Positions 1 to 8,110 of a DNA stretch of 38,932 nt are shown here, one piece after another; position 1 is the stretch's first letter, and every line of letters starts with the position of its first letter. This DNA is from a virus. The DNA is taken from the IMG/VR virus record IMGVR_UViG_3300032242_001769, positions 1-38,932 of that record; one strand, given 5' to 3'. A program made the translations under genes and the position numbers. The notes beneath the pieces are model-generated. The model had not been told where the DNA came from. It ran no database searches and saw only the letters and a list, made by a program, of their open reading frames with translations.

Positions 1-546
1 ATGTGTAGGTACTTCCTTTTCACCTTCTTTAATAAAGTCCTTATTGGTTAGGGTCATTGCCCAATCCAAGTGATCAAGTCCTGCTTGTGGACAACGCCAA
101 GTACGCCAGCGAAGCCAACCACTACGATACCATGGCACTGCATATTTCTTGCGAGCTTCTTCATCCCAAATGCAAGTGTGCCATGCTTGTTCTATTTCAA
201 CAAAATCCACAAGCTCGTTAAACAAGCAAGGAAGGAAGCGGTTGCCAACATCCTGCCACTGACCGGGTTTGATGTCTCGAGCATGTGCCGTGAGGCTATG
301 ACTACGAGACACCCAACGATTATTAATATAATATCGAATGTCATTAAGTTTCCTATTAGGCCAAGTAACAAAATCTTGGATGTGGCTAAGTGCTTCTTCT
401 GCTAGCCAGTAGCGGAAGTTATGTTTCATTTGAGCCGCAGTAGTCCATTCGTCCCATTCCTCGCTTGTACCCATGCCAAGTTTTTTAGTACCGCGAAGCC
501 AATCTGCAAACGGTGTGCAACTCCAGTAATTTGAATGATGTGCCAT
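1..546 (-). CDS. Conserved-looking phage protein of unknown function, 3' end outside window
   Basis: The frame is open from an ATG at 546 to the left edge, at least 182 residues, so the C-terminus lies outside the window. I do not recognise a domain. The protein is rich in Trp, Arg and His, with a stretch reading DIRYYINNRWVSRSHSL about one third in. The start codon shares its A with the stop of the upstream gene (TAATG), which suggests translational coupling and a common transcript from the promoter near 1002-1030. Being real rests on length, lack of stops and the tight junction. Confidence 0.8.
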   Translation of the reverse strand, partial: MAHHSNYWSCTPFADWLRGTKKLGMGTSEEWDEWTTAAQMKHNFRYWLAEEALSHIQDFVTWPNRKLNDIRYYINNRWVSRSHSLTAHARDIKPGQWQDVGNRFLPCLFNELVDFVEIEQAWHTCIWDEEARKKYAVPWYRSGWLRWRTWRCPQAGLDHLDWAMTLTNKDFIKEGEKEVPTH

Positions 547-974
547 TATAGTTTCTCGTAAGTCTGTGCAAAAATATCTTTTTTAACTACACCGTAGTCA
601 TTTGGTCCGTGGCGAACAATAACATCTTCTCCCGGATTGTAGTGTAACTTCTCACCCCAACTAGTATTAACTGTACCAGAATGATCTGCCAGTTTGGCAA
701 TCTTCATAATTTTCGTTGGAGTGCATACACCGTTGCCGAGGTCGTCCTTAAGTTCTGCAAACTTTTCTGGACTAATAGGATACTGTTCACCCTTGGGTCC
801 AGTCATGATATAATAACCTGCGGGATATTTAACAGGTCCTTCTAAGGTTTCAATAGTACCTGGTTCTTGAGCAATTTCGTATTTTTCTCGAGCAGGTCGT
901 TTGTATGTGTCAAAGCTACCTTTGATAAACCAATTGTCGGTGATACCTTCAACAATATTAATAAACTCACGCAT
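546..974 (-). CDS. Hypothetical phage protein with two PGDY-type repeats
   Basis: 142 residues. Two related modules are visible: PAGYYIMTGPKGEQYPISPEKF (around residues 51-72) is echoed by NPGEDVIVRHGPNDYGVVKKDIF near the C-terminus. This PG-Y-V-GP-G-Y-V-K-F pattern recurs in small T4-like phage proteins, but I know no biochemical function for it. The ATG lies 9 nt after an AGGAG ribosome-binding site. That site is one arm of an inverted repeat spanning a sigma-70 promoter, so translation may depend on which promoter made the message. Confidence 0.85.
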   Translation of the reverse strand: MREFINIVEGITDNWFIKGSFDTYKRPAREKYEIAQEPGTIETLEGPVKYPAGYYIMTGPKGEQYPISPEKFAELKDDLGNGVCTPTKIMKIAKLADHSGTVNTSWGEKLHYNPGEDVIVRHGPNDYGVVKKDIFAQTYEKL

Positions 975-983
975 AAGTAAGAA

Positions 984-1021
984 CTCCTGTTTCTGTATTT
1001 AATTATACACGAAACAGGAGT
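984..1021 (-). promoter_or_regulatory. RBS-sequestering hairpin bracketing the -10 element
   Basis: Perfect 11-bp inverted repeat ACTCCTGTTTC / GAAACAGGAGT (plus-strand positions 983-993 and 1011-1021). On the minus strand the upstream arm lies in the promoter spacer and the downstream arm is the AGGAG ribosome-binding site of the next gene. Read-through RNA contains both arms; RNA started at the enclosed promoter lacks the first. Confidence 0.75.
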
Positions 1022-1030
1022 GGGTGTCAA
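1002..1030 (-). promoter_or_regulatory. Sigma-70 promoter, perfect consensus
   Basis: TTGACA, 17-bp spacer, TATAAT. The -35 overlaps the last codons of the halogenase-like gene. The predicted start is near 995, just before the ribosome-binding site of the 142-residue gene. Confidence 0.88.
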
Positions 1031-2220
1031 AGGATATATTTTTGTAGATCAATTTCGAAACCTTGACAATACTCTCGCATTAGACCACCATCATGTTCCC
1101 AATAGTTTGTCCATCCAGTATTTTTTACAGTCCTACACCAATTGACAAAGTGTTGTGAATTGGAGAGCTGTAAAAATGCCTTGTCTCTAGCATAATCCCA
1201 GAATTTGCTATCAATTGAGTTTGTGCCTTGATAGTTAATGGCTATTAGATTTTTAATACATTCAATATCATAATGATACGACATGTTAAACGGTTCTTCA
1301 ATCATTGACATATTATCTTCAAATAACATTCTTTGACAGAATCCTCGCATTAACCTAGTATATGAATGTAATGCAAGATTATGGTGTGGTTCAAAGAAAT
1401 ACAATCTATTTCCCATAGATAAGATTCTATGTTCTAATGCCTTTACCTTGTAGTAAGGTGTCCATGAAAAATGTCTTAATGGGGTCGCATCAATGCCCTT
1501 TAATTTACCAAAATCTTCGCAAGCCTCTTCATAACTTGTAATGTTATTATTATAAAGGTATCCAAAAGTTTTTCTAGTTTGTAAAGGAACACCAAACATC
1601 CAACCATTGTCGTGTACATATGCTGATGTATATTCCTCGTGATAATTTTTTTTATCTTGATAAAGTATTACTGAATTTACACTTGTGAACTCAGGTGCTC
1701 GGTATGCATCGCTTTCAAGTTCTTCTTTAGTAGGATTACCCCTACAGTCAATAATAAAATCAAATAGATAAGTTTGTTTACTACCAGTTACTGTTACACT
1801 TGATATATCTTGAGTAATGTTATCAACACTATCTTCGATCATAGTAAAATTAGGATATATTTGACTTATCCGATCAAATACAAATGATCCAAATGTCACA
1901 CTGTTGAGATTTACACCAGGTACAGGATAGCTGACACTAAAATCTCGTCCATTAGCAGGAGCCCACAAATACTTTCCTGCCCAGCGAACCATACCATCGA
2001 AATGTTTAATATCTTCCAAATAATTAAAATTAATGGTATTGGCCATTAATACCATCATTTGTGAACTAGCACTTTCTCCAACATGTGCTGATGGCTTATT
2101 GGGATCGTGGATACAAGTCAGATCAATATCATCAAACCTATTATGTTTGATCATAGTTTCAATTAAAATCATAGTAGCCACTGCACTAGCAGTACCGATA
2201 CCAATAATACCTATTTTCAT
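1027..2220 (-). CDS. FAD-dependent (tryptophan) halogenase-like protein
   Basis: 397 residues. An N-terminal dinucleotide-binding start (GIIGIGTASA, residues 4-13) is followed by a GES motif (48-50) and a lysine in RWAGKYLWA (K83) that lines up with the catalytic lysine of tryptophan halogenases. The usual WxWxIP motif appears as WMFGVP (207-212), with Phe replacing the second Trp, and the C-terminal EP motif as FFEPHH (275-280) instead of the usual EPLES. In this family FADH2 and chloride produce hypohalite for indole halogenation. The altered motifs make true halogenase activity uncertain; a related flavin monooxygenase role is possible. One base separates it from the MazG-like gene upstream. 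Confidence 0.75.
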   Translation of the reverse strand: MKIGIIGIGTASAVATMILIETMIKHNRFDDIDLTCIHDPNKPSAHVGESASSQMMVLMANTINFNYLEDIKHFDGMVRWAGKYLWAPANGRDFSVSYPVPGVNLNSVTFGSFVFDRISQIYPNFTMIEDSVDNITQDISSVTVTGSKQTYLFDFIIDCRGNPTKEELESDAYRAPEFTSVNSVILYQDKKNYHEEYTSAYVHDNGWMFGVPLQTRKTFGYLYNNNITSYEEACEDFGKLKGIDATPLRHFSWTPYYKVKALEHRILSMGNRLYFFEPHHNLALHSYTRLMRGFCQRMLFEDNMSMIEEPFNMSYHYDIECIKNLIAINYQGTNSIDSKFWDYARDKAFLQLSNSQHFVNWCRTVKNTGWTNYWEHDGGLMREYCQGFEIDLQKYIL

Positions 2221-2221
2221 A

Positions 2222-2590
2222 TTATTTCTTTAAAAATTGTGAAAGCTCAGGTGCCTGCCATCCCAGTGGCTTTAATACTTTGCCATCTTCACGCTTACGA
2301 ACTTTACCTGTCTCTTTATCAATCTTTTCGAAGTTAGTACGCATGACTTCTTTCCAAGCGCCTTCGCCATCTGCACCCATACTATGGATAGCACCGATGG
2401 TGACAACTAGAATATCAATAAGCGCATCTAGTTGTTCTATCGGATCTTCTGCTAAAGTTGCTTCTAACAGTTCTTGATGCTCTTCGTCAATAAGTTTGAC
2501 ATACATTGCAAATTGTTTTTCATTAAACTTATCAACGCTTTGATCGCAAGCCTTCATAAATTTTTCTTGATCACGAAACGGATTTGTCAT
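2222..2590 (-). CDS. mazG: MazG-like nucleotide pyrophosphohydrolase
   Basis: 122 residues, the usual size of phage all-alpha NTP pyrophosphatases. The metal-binding EExxE motif is seen as EEHQE (about residues 36-40), followed by a second acidic helix EQLDALIDILVV. The tail KREDGKVLKPLGWQAPEL is typical of phage versions. Family members hydrolyse (d)NTPs or related nucleotides to monophosphate and pyrophosphate; a role in nucleotide-pool or alarmone control is inferred. It overlaps the epimerase gene upstream by ATGA. Confidence 0.85.
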   Translation of the reverse strand: MTNPFRDQEKFMKACDQSVDKFNEKQFAMYVKLIDEEHQELLEATLAEDPIEQLDALIDILVVTIGAIHSMGADGEGAWKEVMRTNFEKIDKETGKVRKREDGKVLKPLGWQAPELSQFLKK

Positions 2591-3405
2591 TGTTTTACCT
2601 TTAATAATTCTTCTAAGTTATAAATCTTTTTCATATATTTGGACGGGTTAGATAATACCGAAATTTCCAAATCACCTTTTCTTCGTCCTGCTTCTATGAC
2701 ATTGAACTCTACATTGTTTGTATTTTTAAATAATTGTACAATATCTCGTACACTATTGCCTAATCCATGTCCTAAATTTTCTATTGCATTAGATGGTGTT
2801 TCCACAGCCAATACAATGGATTGGCAAATTTCATCTACATGAACATAATCTCTAATAGCCGTACCATCTGGTGTGTTGTAGTCTGTACCGTAAATGGAAA
2901 AAGTATTTGTTTTAATTGCTTCAATTAATTTATAAAATAATCCATCTGGATTTGTCGGTGGTGCCACAACACTGCCTATTACATTATAGAATCTAAAAAT
3001 GGTATAATCAATATCATGCTCTTTACAAAATTGTTGAACACAATCCTCAGCGGCTCGTTTGCTAACAGCGTATGGAGATTGACAATATTCAGCAGCACCT
3101 GTACTAGCAAATATAAAATTCCTTGTCTTTATATTTTTTAATACATTTAACGTACCCGTTAAATTGGTATTGTAATAGTTAATTGGCTCGCGCTCACTCT
3201 CGCCTACCTTAACAACGGCTGCTAAATGAATGACACAGTCAAATTCTTCAGGTAGTGAGAAGGGAATCCTGATATCAATATTATAAAAAGTATCAACATC
3301 AATAAGTGGCAGATCTATATCTAACCCATAGACATCATGTTGTTTAAGTAGGTCAGTAAGATGGGAGCCAATATATCCAGAATTCCCTGTAATAAGAATC
3401 TTCAA
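2587..3405 (-). CDS. NAD-dependent nucleotide-sugar epimerase/dehydratase
   Basis: 272 residues of the extended short-chain dehydrogenase type. The Rossmann motif is GNSGYIGSHL (7-16) and the catalytic YxxxK is YAVSK, preceded by the conserved serine strand ASTGAAEY. A C-terminal signature DGTAIRDYVHVDEI matches GalE-like enzymes. It is about 50 residues shorter than GalE, mainly at the C-terminus. Likely interconverts a UDP-sugar for glycan synthesis, together with the second epimerase at 29114 and the dehydrogenase at 6996; the substrate cannot be read from sequence. Confidence 0.85.
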   Translation of the reverse strand: MKILITGNSGYIGSHLTDLLKQHDVYGLDIDLPLIDVDTFYNIDIRIPFSLPEEFDCVIHLAAVVKVGESEREPINYYNTNLTGTLNVLKNIKTRNFIFASTGAAEYCQSPYAVSKRAAEDCVQQFCKEHDIDYTIFRFYNVIGSVVAPPTNPDGLFYKLIEAIKTNTFSIYGTDYNTPDGTAIRDYVHVDEICQSIVLAVETPSNAIENLGHGLGNSVRDIVQLFKNTNNVEFNVIEAGRRKGDLEISVLSNPSKYMKKIYNLEELLKVKQ

Positions 3406-3408
3406 TTG

Positions 3409-3639
3409 TTATCTTCCTGTAGTTGTTTTTATTATTGTAGGTCCTGTGCTAGTGAAGTCGATTCCGGCCATGCGACCTTCATACAACTTACCATTCCAAG
3501 TCATAGGCAACTTTACACTCTTATTTAATACCACTGTTAGGTTCTTTTGTTCCCTAAACTCATGTACGGCCGCCTCTACAGTTTTATTTGAGTTTGCCTG
3601 TTTAACAGTGCAGGTCTCACTGTATCTTACCACTTCCAT
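3409..3639 (-). CDS. Small phage protein of unknown function
   Basis: 76 residues, beta-rich by eye with a Gly/Thr-rich tail (STGPTIIKTTTGR). No domain recognised. Its first 23 bases overlap the end of the upstream gene and it ends three bases before the epimerase start, so it is part of the same tightly packed operon. Confidence 0.7.
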   Translation of the reverse strand: MEVVRYSETCTVKQANSNKTVEAAVHEFREQKNLTVVLNKSVKLPMTWNGKLYEGRMAGIDFTSTGPTIIKTTTGR

Positions 3640-3937
3640 CTTTGCCCCATCTTAAATAGAATTCACTTAGCTTCTTTGCTTCTAGTTCTGCAATAATAAC
3701 ATATTGATAGCCATATGTTTGATAGTCTACTTGTTGATGCCACATAGGAACTTCGACTGCATGTTCCATAACAAACTTACCTGCATCACTTTTTTCCCAC
3801 CGCATAATGGGTTCAGCCGCATAGATTTCTGGATCATCAACATCACTGATATTAAATCGATGTACGATTACCTTGTGAATTTCTTCAACAATTTCTTGTC
3901 CATTGTTTTCTGTAACTTTAAATCTTACTGCTGCCAT
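3617..3937 (-). CDS. Hypothetical phage protein
   Basis: 106 residues from the ATG at 3937 (MAAVRFKVTEN). An upstream in-frame start would run into the preceding gene and add an unlikely Cys-rich N-terminus, so I chose the internal ATG. The sequence has several Trp and a pattern YQTYGYQYVIIAELEAKKLSEF near the C-terminus suggestive of strand followed by helix. Function not recognised. It overlaps both neighbours. Confidence 0.75.
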   Translation of the reverse strand: MAAVRFKVTENNGQEIVEEIHKVIVHRFNISDVDDPEIYAAEPIMRWEKSDAGKFVMEHAVEVPMWHQQVDYQTYGYQYVIIAELEAKKLSEFYLRWGKDGSGKIQ

Positions 3938-4236
3938 GATAGATGAAATAATGTAATAAACTTTTCGGCATCTCGACAATATTTAAAATCCCACATATCA
4001 AAACTCATGCGCTTAACATTGGGCCAGTCTTTTAACTTTTCGGCGGCCCATTCAACACAATCATTCAAACCCTGATTATACCATCGATTCTTTTGATCAT
4101 CTTCGTCTATTTCTACAATTTGCAGTCGATACCAATTGTTGTTTCTAGGATGCAGGGTAGGTTTAATCACAGTTTGTTTATCAGTCCATTTGAACATCAC
4201 TGCTGCCAAATTATCGAGTGCGGCAGTTGCGTTCAA
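3925..4236 (-). CDS. Hypothetical phage protein
   Basis: 103 residues, acidic with many Trp and Asp (DNLAAVMFKW, EIDEDDQKNRWY). No domain recognised. It overlaps the next gene upstream by ATGA and the downstream gene by 13 bases, consistent with coupled translation. Confidence 0.75.
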   Translation of the reverse strand: MNATAALDNLAAVMFKWTDKQTVIKPTLHPRNNNWYRLQIVEIDEDDQKNRWYNQGLNDCVEWAAEKLKDWPNVKRMSFDMWDFKYCRDAEKFITLFHLSWQQ

Positions 4237-4754
4237 ACTTTTTTCTTCCGTGGGGGATAACTACGGCGCTTGGGTTTAGAATCTTTAATCACCAACGGAC
4301 CATGACTGGAATCTTTTTGCGACTTTTCTAAAGCCGCATGGATTAGATTTGGATCAATATCATCCTCTTCGGCCATGTGTTCTTCATAGCGATCAAATTC
4401 TTCAGTGCCCATACCATCATGTCCGTCGCCTGTGAATTCATCATCTGTTGAGATGATTGACATTCCAGTTCTAGCCAACATCTTATGTGCGGCATCTGGG
4501 TTAGTAAATGCTTCACGCAAACTACCCACATGCCCATCTTTAGTTTGACTGATGGTTTCCCATGTTCGTATTTCAAGCAGGTATTCAATTTCAGTTGGAA
4601 TAGCTACAACATAGTGAACTGTGTTTTGATTCCAACCTTCCTGCCTAACGGTAAAAGTTTGGACAACTTTACCTTCGGTGGACTTAATGTTATTTTTACT
4701 AACACCATAGATCCACACAGTATCACCTATATTGTATCTTTTCTTAACTGTCAT
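4233..4754 (-). CDS. Hypothetical phage protein with acidic middle and basic tail
   Basis: 173 residues. The N-terminal 70 look like a small beta-barrel (NIGDTVWIYGVS, GKVVQTFTVRQEGW); then comes an acidic linker (DDEFTGDGHDGMGTEEFD) and a Lys/Arg-rich end (KPKRRSYPPRKKKV), which could bind nucleic acid. No family recognised. The gene lies 7 bases downstream of a 55-codon gene. Confidence 0.8.
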   Translation of the reverse strand: MTVKKRYNIGDTVWIYGVSKNNIKSTEGKVVQTFTVRQEGWNQNTVHYVVAIPTEIEYLLEIRTWETISQTKDGHVGSLREAFTNPDAAHKMLARTGMSIISTDDEFTGDGHDGMGTEEFDRYEEHMAEEDDIDPNLIHAALEKSQKDSSHGPLVIKDSKPKRRSYPPRKKKV

Positions 4755-4761
4755 ATATTAA

Positions 4762-4929
4762 TCAAGCCGAGGCTTGCTCTTTACCTTGTGTTTCAAGAAG
4801 ATCTTTGACAAACTTAATAGCTTTGCTATCTCTGTCATATACATATTCTTGATCTTCATCATCGTCAGATCTAAGAGTGACGATAACGCCATTCTTGACC
4901 TTACGGATTTCTATGCTTTCGAACAACAT
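4762..4929 (-). CDS. Small acidic phage protein, 55 aa
   Basis: A 55-residue frame starting MLFESIEIRKVKNGVIVTLR and ending DLLETQGKEQASA, with a DDDEDQEYVYD acidic turn in the middle. The ATG is 8 nt after AAAGGC, a reasonable ribosome-binding site, and the spacing to both neighbours (14 and 7 bases) fits the operon. It resembles short beta-hairpin/helix proteins common in T4-like genomes; function unknown. Confidence 0.75.
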   Translation of the reverse strand: MLFESIEIRKVKNGVIVTLRSDDDEDQEYVYDRDSKAIKFVKDLLETQGKEQASA

Positions 4930-4943
4930 GGGTTGCCTTTCGT

Positions 4944-5675
4944 TTATTTTGGAACTGACAAATTATAGTTGAAGTGGAAAATACCAATGTGTGATACTTC
5001 ACGGCTCAACTCTTGATCACACCATACTTGGTAACCTGACTTCTGTGCTTGTTGGCAGAAGTAAATATCTTCACCAATTTCAAGATTAAGTTCTGGAACA
5101 TACTCTTGAATGTAGTGTGGCTGTGGAATCTTCTCATAAACTTCACGCTTACACAATACCATACCATGTGGCAATACATCAATCAGTTCCATTGCTGGGC
5201 TGTTGTCTGTAGTTTGGAATTCTGTAAACTGACCGCTCTTGCCCATCATACCTGTAAAGTTAGGATTAGGGAAACGACGACGACGATAGTTAGCACCGAC
5301 GATTTCTTTGTTACGAGCCAACAAACGCATAGGTGCATCAATTGGGAATTTCATATCGCTGTCAACCCACCAAATGTAATCAAAGTCACTCTTCAAAAAG
5401 ATGTCAACTAGGTTACGACGAGCAATAGTAATAACTGATCCAATGTTAAATGCACAGTTGATCTTAACACCGTTTGCTACCAAATTAGCAGCAGCCATGG
5501 CCAAGTGTTGTGCAAATTCAGCATTAACCATTTCCATTGCTGGTACAGCAATCATAATGCTTGGGCGTTTTCCGCCAGCTTGTTGTTGCGGTGCAGGTTG
5601 TGTACCAAATTGTGGAGCAGCCATCGGGCTTGTTGCCTGTTGTCTGTTAGGGATGTTAAGTTTAGTTTTTTTCAT
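4944..5675 (-). CDS. GT-A type glycosyltransferase
   Basis: 243 residues. After a Gln/Ala/Pro-rich N-terminus (1-35) the GT-A fold starts at SIMIAVPAMEMV. The metal/nucleotide-sugar DxD motif is WWVDSDMKFP (about 108-117), and a later EDIYFCQQAQKSGYQVW fits the acceptor-side ED motif. Such proteins transfer a sugar from an NDP-sugar; phage members modify virion or host glycans. The acceptor is unknown. Confidence 0.82.
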   Translation of the reverse strand: MKKTKLNIPNRQQATSPMAAPQFGTQPAPQQQAGGKRPSIMIAVPAMEMVNAEFAQHLAMAAANLVANGVKINCAFNIGSVITIARRNLVDIFLKSDFDYIWWVDSDMKFPIDAPMRLLARNKEIVGANYRRRRFPNPNFTGMMGKSGQFTEFQTTDNSPAMELIDVLPHGMVLCKREVYEKIPQPHYIQEYVPELNLEIGEDIYFCQQAQKSGYQVWCDQELSREVSHIGIFHFNYNLSVPK

Positions 5676-5684
5676 GTGTTACCT

Positions 5685-5879
5685 TTAATTGTCCAATTCC
5701 ATTTGAAGTGCTTCTTTAATTACTTCAAATAGCTCATCTTCAGTAGTGCAAAGAATCTTTGCAGTCTTCCAATCGTTTTCTTCATCACGACCACTGACTT
5801 CTACCATGAAGCCGTTGTCATAACGATTAACAGTAAATGATTCATTTACCTTTGTTAGTTTTGCTAGTTTATTTGACAT
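5685..5879 (-). CDS. Small phage protein, 64 aa
   Basis: MSNKLAKLTKVNESFTVNRY begins a 64-residue protein with a strand-rich first half and an acidic C-terminal helix (EDELFEVIKEALQMELDN). Recognisable as a recurring small protein of T4-like phages but without known function. It overlaps the next gene by 11 bases. Confidence 0.78.
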   Translation of the reverse strand: MSNKLAKLTKVNESFTVNRYDNGFMVEVSGRDEENDWKTAKILCTTEDELFEVIKEALQMELDN

Positions 5880-6213
5880 TTTGTTTTTCCTTTGTTTTGC
5901 GTTTTGGTTTTGTTTCTGTTACGGGAAGAACACTTTCTGCTTTTAATAGAGCATTTCGTACTTCTGCCAACAATGCATCTTCATCCCATTCCAACTTAGT
6001 AGTACCATCTGAGAATGTAGTAACAGTTAAATGATTACCTTTTACCACACCACTACGATCTGTCATCTCTGCAATATCGGCAGACATAATAACATCGACT
6101 TTCTTTTTTGTTTTCTTTTTTGGAGTATCAGTCTCTTGCAATGTTGCGTCTGCAATTAATTTAGATACTTCTGCAATAGTCTGTTCTTCAGTTTTCTTTT
6201 TACGAGTTGCCAT
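5869..6213 (-). CDS. Lys-rich hypothetical phage protein
   Basis: 114 residues with basic ends (MATRKKKTEEQ and KPKRKTKEKQNVK), a KKKTKKK block around residue 32, and a compact middle (DGTTKLEWDEDALLAEVRNAL). The charge pattern suggests nucleic-acid contact, but no domain is recognised. It follows folE with a 12-base gap. Confidence 0.75.
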   Translation of the reverse strand: MATRKKKTEEQTIAEVSKLIADATLQETDTPKKKTKKKVDVIMSADIAEMTDRSGVVKGNHLTVTTFSDGTTKLEWDEDALLAEVRNALLKAESVLPVTETKPKRKTKEKQNVK

Positions 6214-6225
6214 TTTATTCCTTTA

Positions 6226-6963
6226 TTACCTAGGAGCAAATTCTTGTTGCAGTTTAATGTTATCAAAAAACTCTTTCTTAGTTCCTTGATCTTCTTTAAA
6301 TGCACCTTTTAACACAGTTGTTTGTGTTAGACTGCTATGAGCCATAATGCCACGGTTCTCACAGCATCCATGAACTGCCTGTATGTATACTGCTACATTT
6401 TCGCTGTCAGTTGCTCGACTAATTTCTCTTGCGATGTCGTTGCAAAGTTCTTCTTGTAAAGTACCGCGACGAGCGCACCACTGAGCAATACGAGTATACT
6501 TGCTAAGGCCAATAAGTTTATTAGCGGCCAAAATACCAATATAAGCAACTCCAGTAACGGGTTGGTGATGATGACTGCACATACTGCGAAGTTCACTGCG
6601 AACAACCAACATACCTTCATAACGGTCTTCCGAGTCATTAGGAAATGCTGTTGCATCTGGTGCTGGATCATATCTACCTGCCATTATTTCATTAAAATAC
6701 ATTTTAGCCAGCCGACGAGCTGTGCCTTTTGAATTAGGATCGTTTTCACGGTCAATAAGCAATGCATCTAGCACTTGTTCAAATGCTGGGGTTGCTTCAT
6801 CAATTAGTTTTTCTATATCACCTTCGTGTAAGTAATCACTAATATTATCTCCAGCCCAAAAGCGTTTGCCTTCACGCTTCATTTTAAAGCGAAGATGATC
6901 GCCCAAGTAGGCTTCTTCGTAGCCTTTGTCGTCAATGTTGTTAAATGATAATGGTTCTGACAT
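6226..6963 (-). CDS. folE: GTP cyclohydrolase I
   Basis: 245 residues, close to bacterial FolE. The zinc ligands are visible: C129 in SMCSHHHQP with its histidines, and the distal Cys in HGCCENRG (200-201; HLCVxMRG in E. coli). IGLSKYTRIAQWCARR and QEELCNDIA are conserved core helices. It converts GTP to dihydroneopterin triphosphate. In phages FolE usually feeds 7-deazaguanine (queuosine-type) or pterin synthesis, but no queCDE gene lies in this window. A sigma-70 promoter inside the end of the upstream gene precedes it, with AGGA 9 nt before the ATG. Confidence 0.95.
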   Translation of the reverse strand: MSEPLSFNNIDDKGYEEAYLGDHLRFKMKREGKRFWAGDNISDYLHEGDIEKLIDEATPAFEQVLDALLIDRENDPNSKGTARRLAKMYFNEIMAGRYDPAPDATAFPNDSEDRYEGMLVVRSELRSMCSHHHQPVTGVAYIGILAANKLIGLSKYTRIAQWCARRGTLQEELCNDIAREISRATDSENVAVYIQAVHGCCENRGIMAHSSLTQTTVLKGAFKEDQGTKKEFFDNIKLQQEFAPR

Positions 6964-6984
6964 TTATTTTCCTATACAGTATAC

Positions 6985-7013
6985 ATAATACAGGATTATT
7001 TAGGTTCTGTCAA
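6985..7013 (-). promoter_or_regulatory. Sigma-70 promoter before folE
   Basis: TTGACA, 17-bp spacer, TATTAT, lying in the 3' end of the UDP-sugar dehydrogenase gene. A weak 6-bp pairing (CCTGTA with TATAGG, one G-U) links the -10 side to the folE ribosome-binding site, a faint version of the hairpin seen at 984-1021. Confidence 0.82.
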
Positions 7014-7862
7014 GCGTAGTAGAGTATTTTTCTTTACCGCGGCATTCAAAACTGCCATTTCAACTTCTTGTTGTTCTGCAATCTTTAACAATGCGCTAGT
7101 GTCTTTTGGAAAACATGCACCACCAAATCCGAAGTAACCATCGGGTCCGGGTACTTGCATATGACTACCGCCGATTCGTTTATCTAGTTTGACCATTCGT
7201 GCAATCAAATCATAGTCAAATCCCATTTTAGTAGCAAGGGTATGCATTTCGTTCATGAAGATAACCTTTGTACTCATGAAGCAATTGATTGTATACTTGG
7301 CCAAGGCAGCTTCACCAATGCTACAATACATAACATTCTCGCCTAATCCTTGTTGCCCTATACGGATAAGGCGTTCGGCCTCACGCAAGTATGCACTAAC
7401 TTTTCCGCCAATAATTGCAAACGATCCGTTAACATAATCACGGTTGGCATTTACCGCAGTTAAAAACTCAGGTGCATGAACTAGGTTTGGATATAGTTCA
7501 TTCAATTGTTCATACACATCTGGTGGTGCTGTACATTTACTAATAATGACACCATTGTAATCAATAGACTTTAACTGTGCCAATACACTTTCTAAAATGC
7601 TAGTATCACATGTACCATCTTCGTCTTGTGGACTAGGTACTGCAATGAATACTCCAGAACATTCTTTAACATCACTAATAGGATTGTTATAACCTTTTGC
7701 AGGATCTACCAATACCAAACTTTCGTTCCAACCAGTATCAATGGCGTTTTTAATTGCTCCGCCAACAAAACCTAATCCAATAATTCCAATTTTTTCAAAC
7801 ATATTTGTATTCTTAAAAATAATTTTAGCACCACCAATAGTGCCCGGCATGTCTAATGTCAT
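6996..7862 (-). CDS. UDP-glucose/GDP-mannose dehydrogenase family protein, short form
   Basis: 288 residues versus about 390-430 for typical UDP-glucose dehydrogenases. The NAD site is GIIGLGFVGG (26-35). APEF (130-133), a conserved lysine in LAKYTINCF, and the catalytic Cys in FGFGGACFPKD (C250) are present; the C-terminal UDP-binding domain is largely missing. These enzymes oxidise C6 of a nucleotide sugar to a uronate. The ATG at 7862 overlaps the upstream stop (ATGA); a second ATG at residue 21 would remove an atypical leader and may be the true start. Confidence 0.85.
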   Translation of the reverse strand: MTLDMPGTIGGAKIIFKNTNMFEKIGIIGLGFVGGAIKNAIDTGWNESLVLVDPAKGYNNPISDVKECSGVFIAVPSPQDEDGTCDTSILESVLAQLKSIDYNGVIISKCTAPPDVYEQLNELYPNLVHAPEFLTAVNANRDYVNGSFAIIGGKVSAYLREAERLIRIGQQGLGENVMYCSIGEAALAKYTINCFMSTKVIFMNEMHTLATKMGFDYDLIARMVKLDKRIGGSHMQVPGPDGYFGFGGACFPKDTSALLKIAEQQEVEMAVLNAAVKKNTLLRLTEPK

Positions 7863-8086
7863 TTGCTAAGTCCCCATAACATATATTCTCGTTCGGTTAG
7901 ATGTGCAACAGGTTTGAGCCATTCATTTTTGATAGCCTCCATAATGATTAATCTATGTTCTCTGGGGCATTCTAAATCAAATTCGAATCCCGCCCGTTTT
8001 GCAATTACTATACCATCGGTGATAGTAAAATTAGGGTCGTCAAATTTAATTGAGAGAATAGGGTTTTTGTTTTCTACAAAGTTCAT
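7859..8086 (-). CDS. Hypothetical phage protein, possible leaderless message
   Basis: 75 residues (MNFVENKNPILSIKFDDPNF...). No domain recognised; the C-terminus LTEREYMLWGLSK looks helical. There is no Shine-Dalgarno sequence. The promoter -10 ends only 6 bases before the start codon, so a transcript from it would begin about at the AUG. The start codon also lies in one arm of a perfect 10-bp inverted repeat. Confidence 0.75.
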   Translation of the reverse strand: MNFVENKNPILSIKFDDPNFTITDGIVIAKRAGFEFDLECPREHRLIIMEAIKNEWLKPVAHLTEREYMLWGLSK

Positions 8087-8110
8087 AACACTATTATAGC
8101 ATAGTGTTAT
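8085..8110 (-). promoter_or_regulatory. Perfect palindrome covering -10 element and start codon
   Basis: 10-bp arms ATAACACTAT / ATAGTGTTAT around a 6-base centre. The -10 TATAAT is formed by centre and arm, and the second arm runs into the ATG. It could be a repressor operator, or in read-through RNA a hairpin hiding the start codon. Confidence 0.75.

Noticed and set aside
70-405. Plus-strand open frame of 111 codons at the left edge
   Set aside because: It lies opposite the open minus-strand gene 1-546, which has better composition and a TAATG junction with its neighbour.
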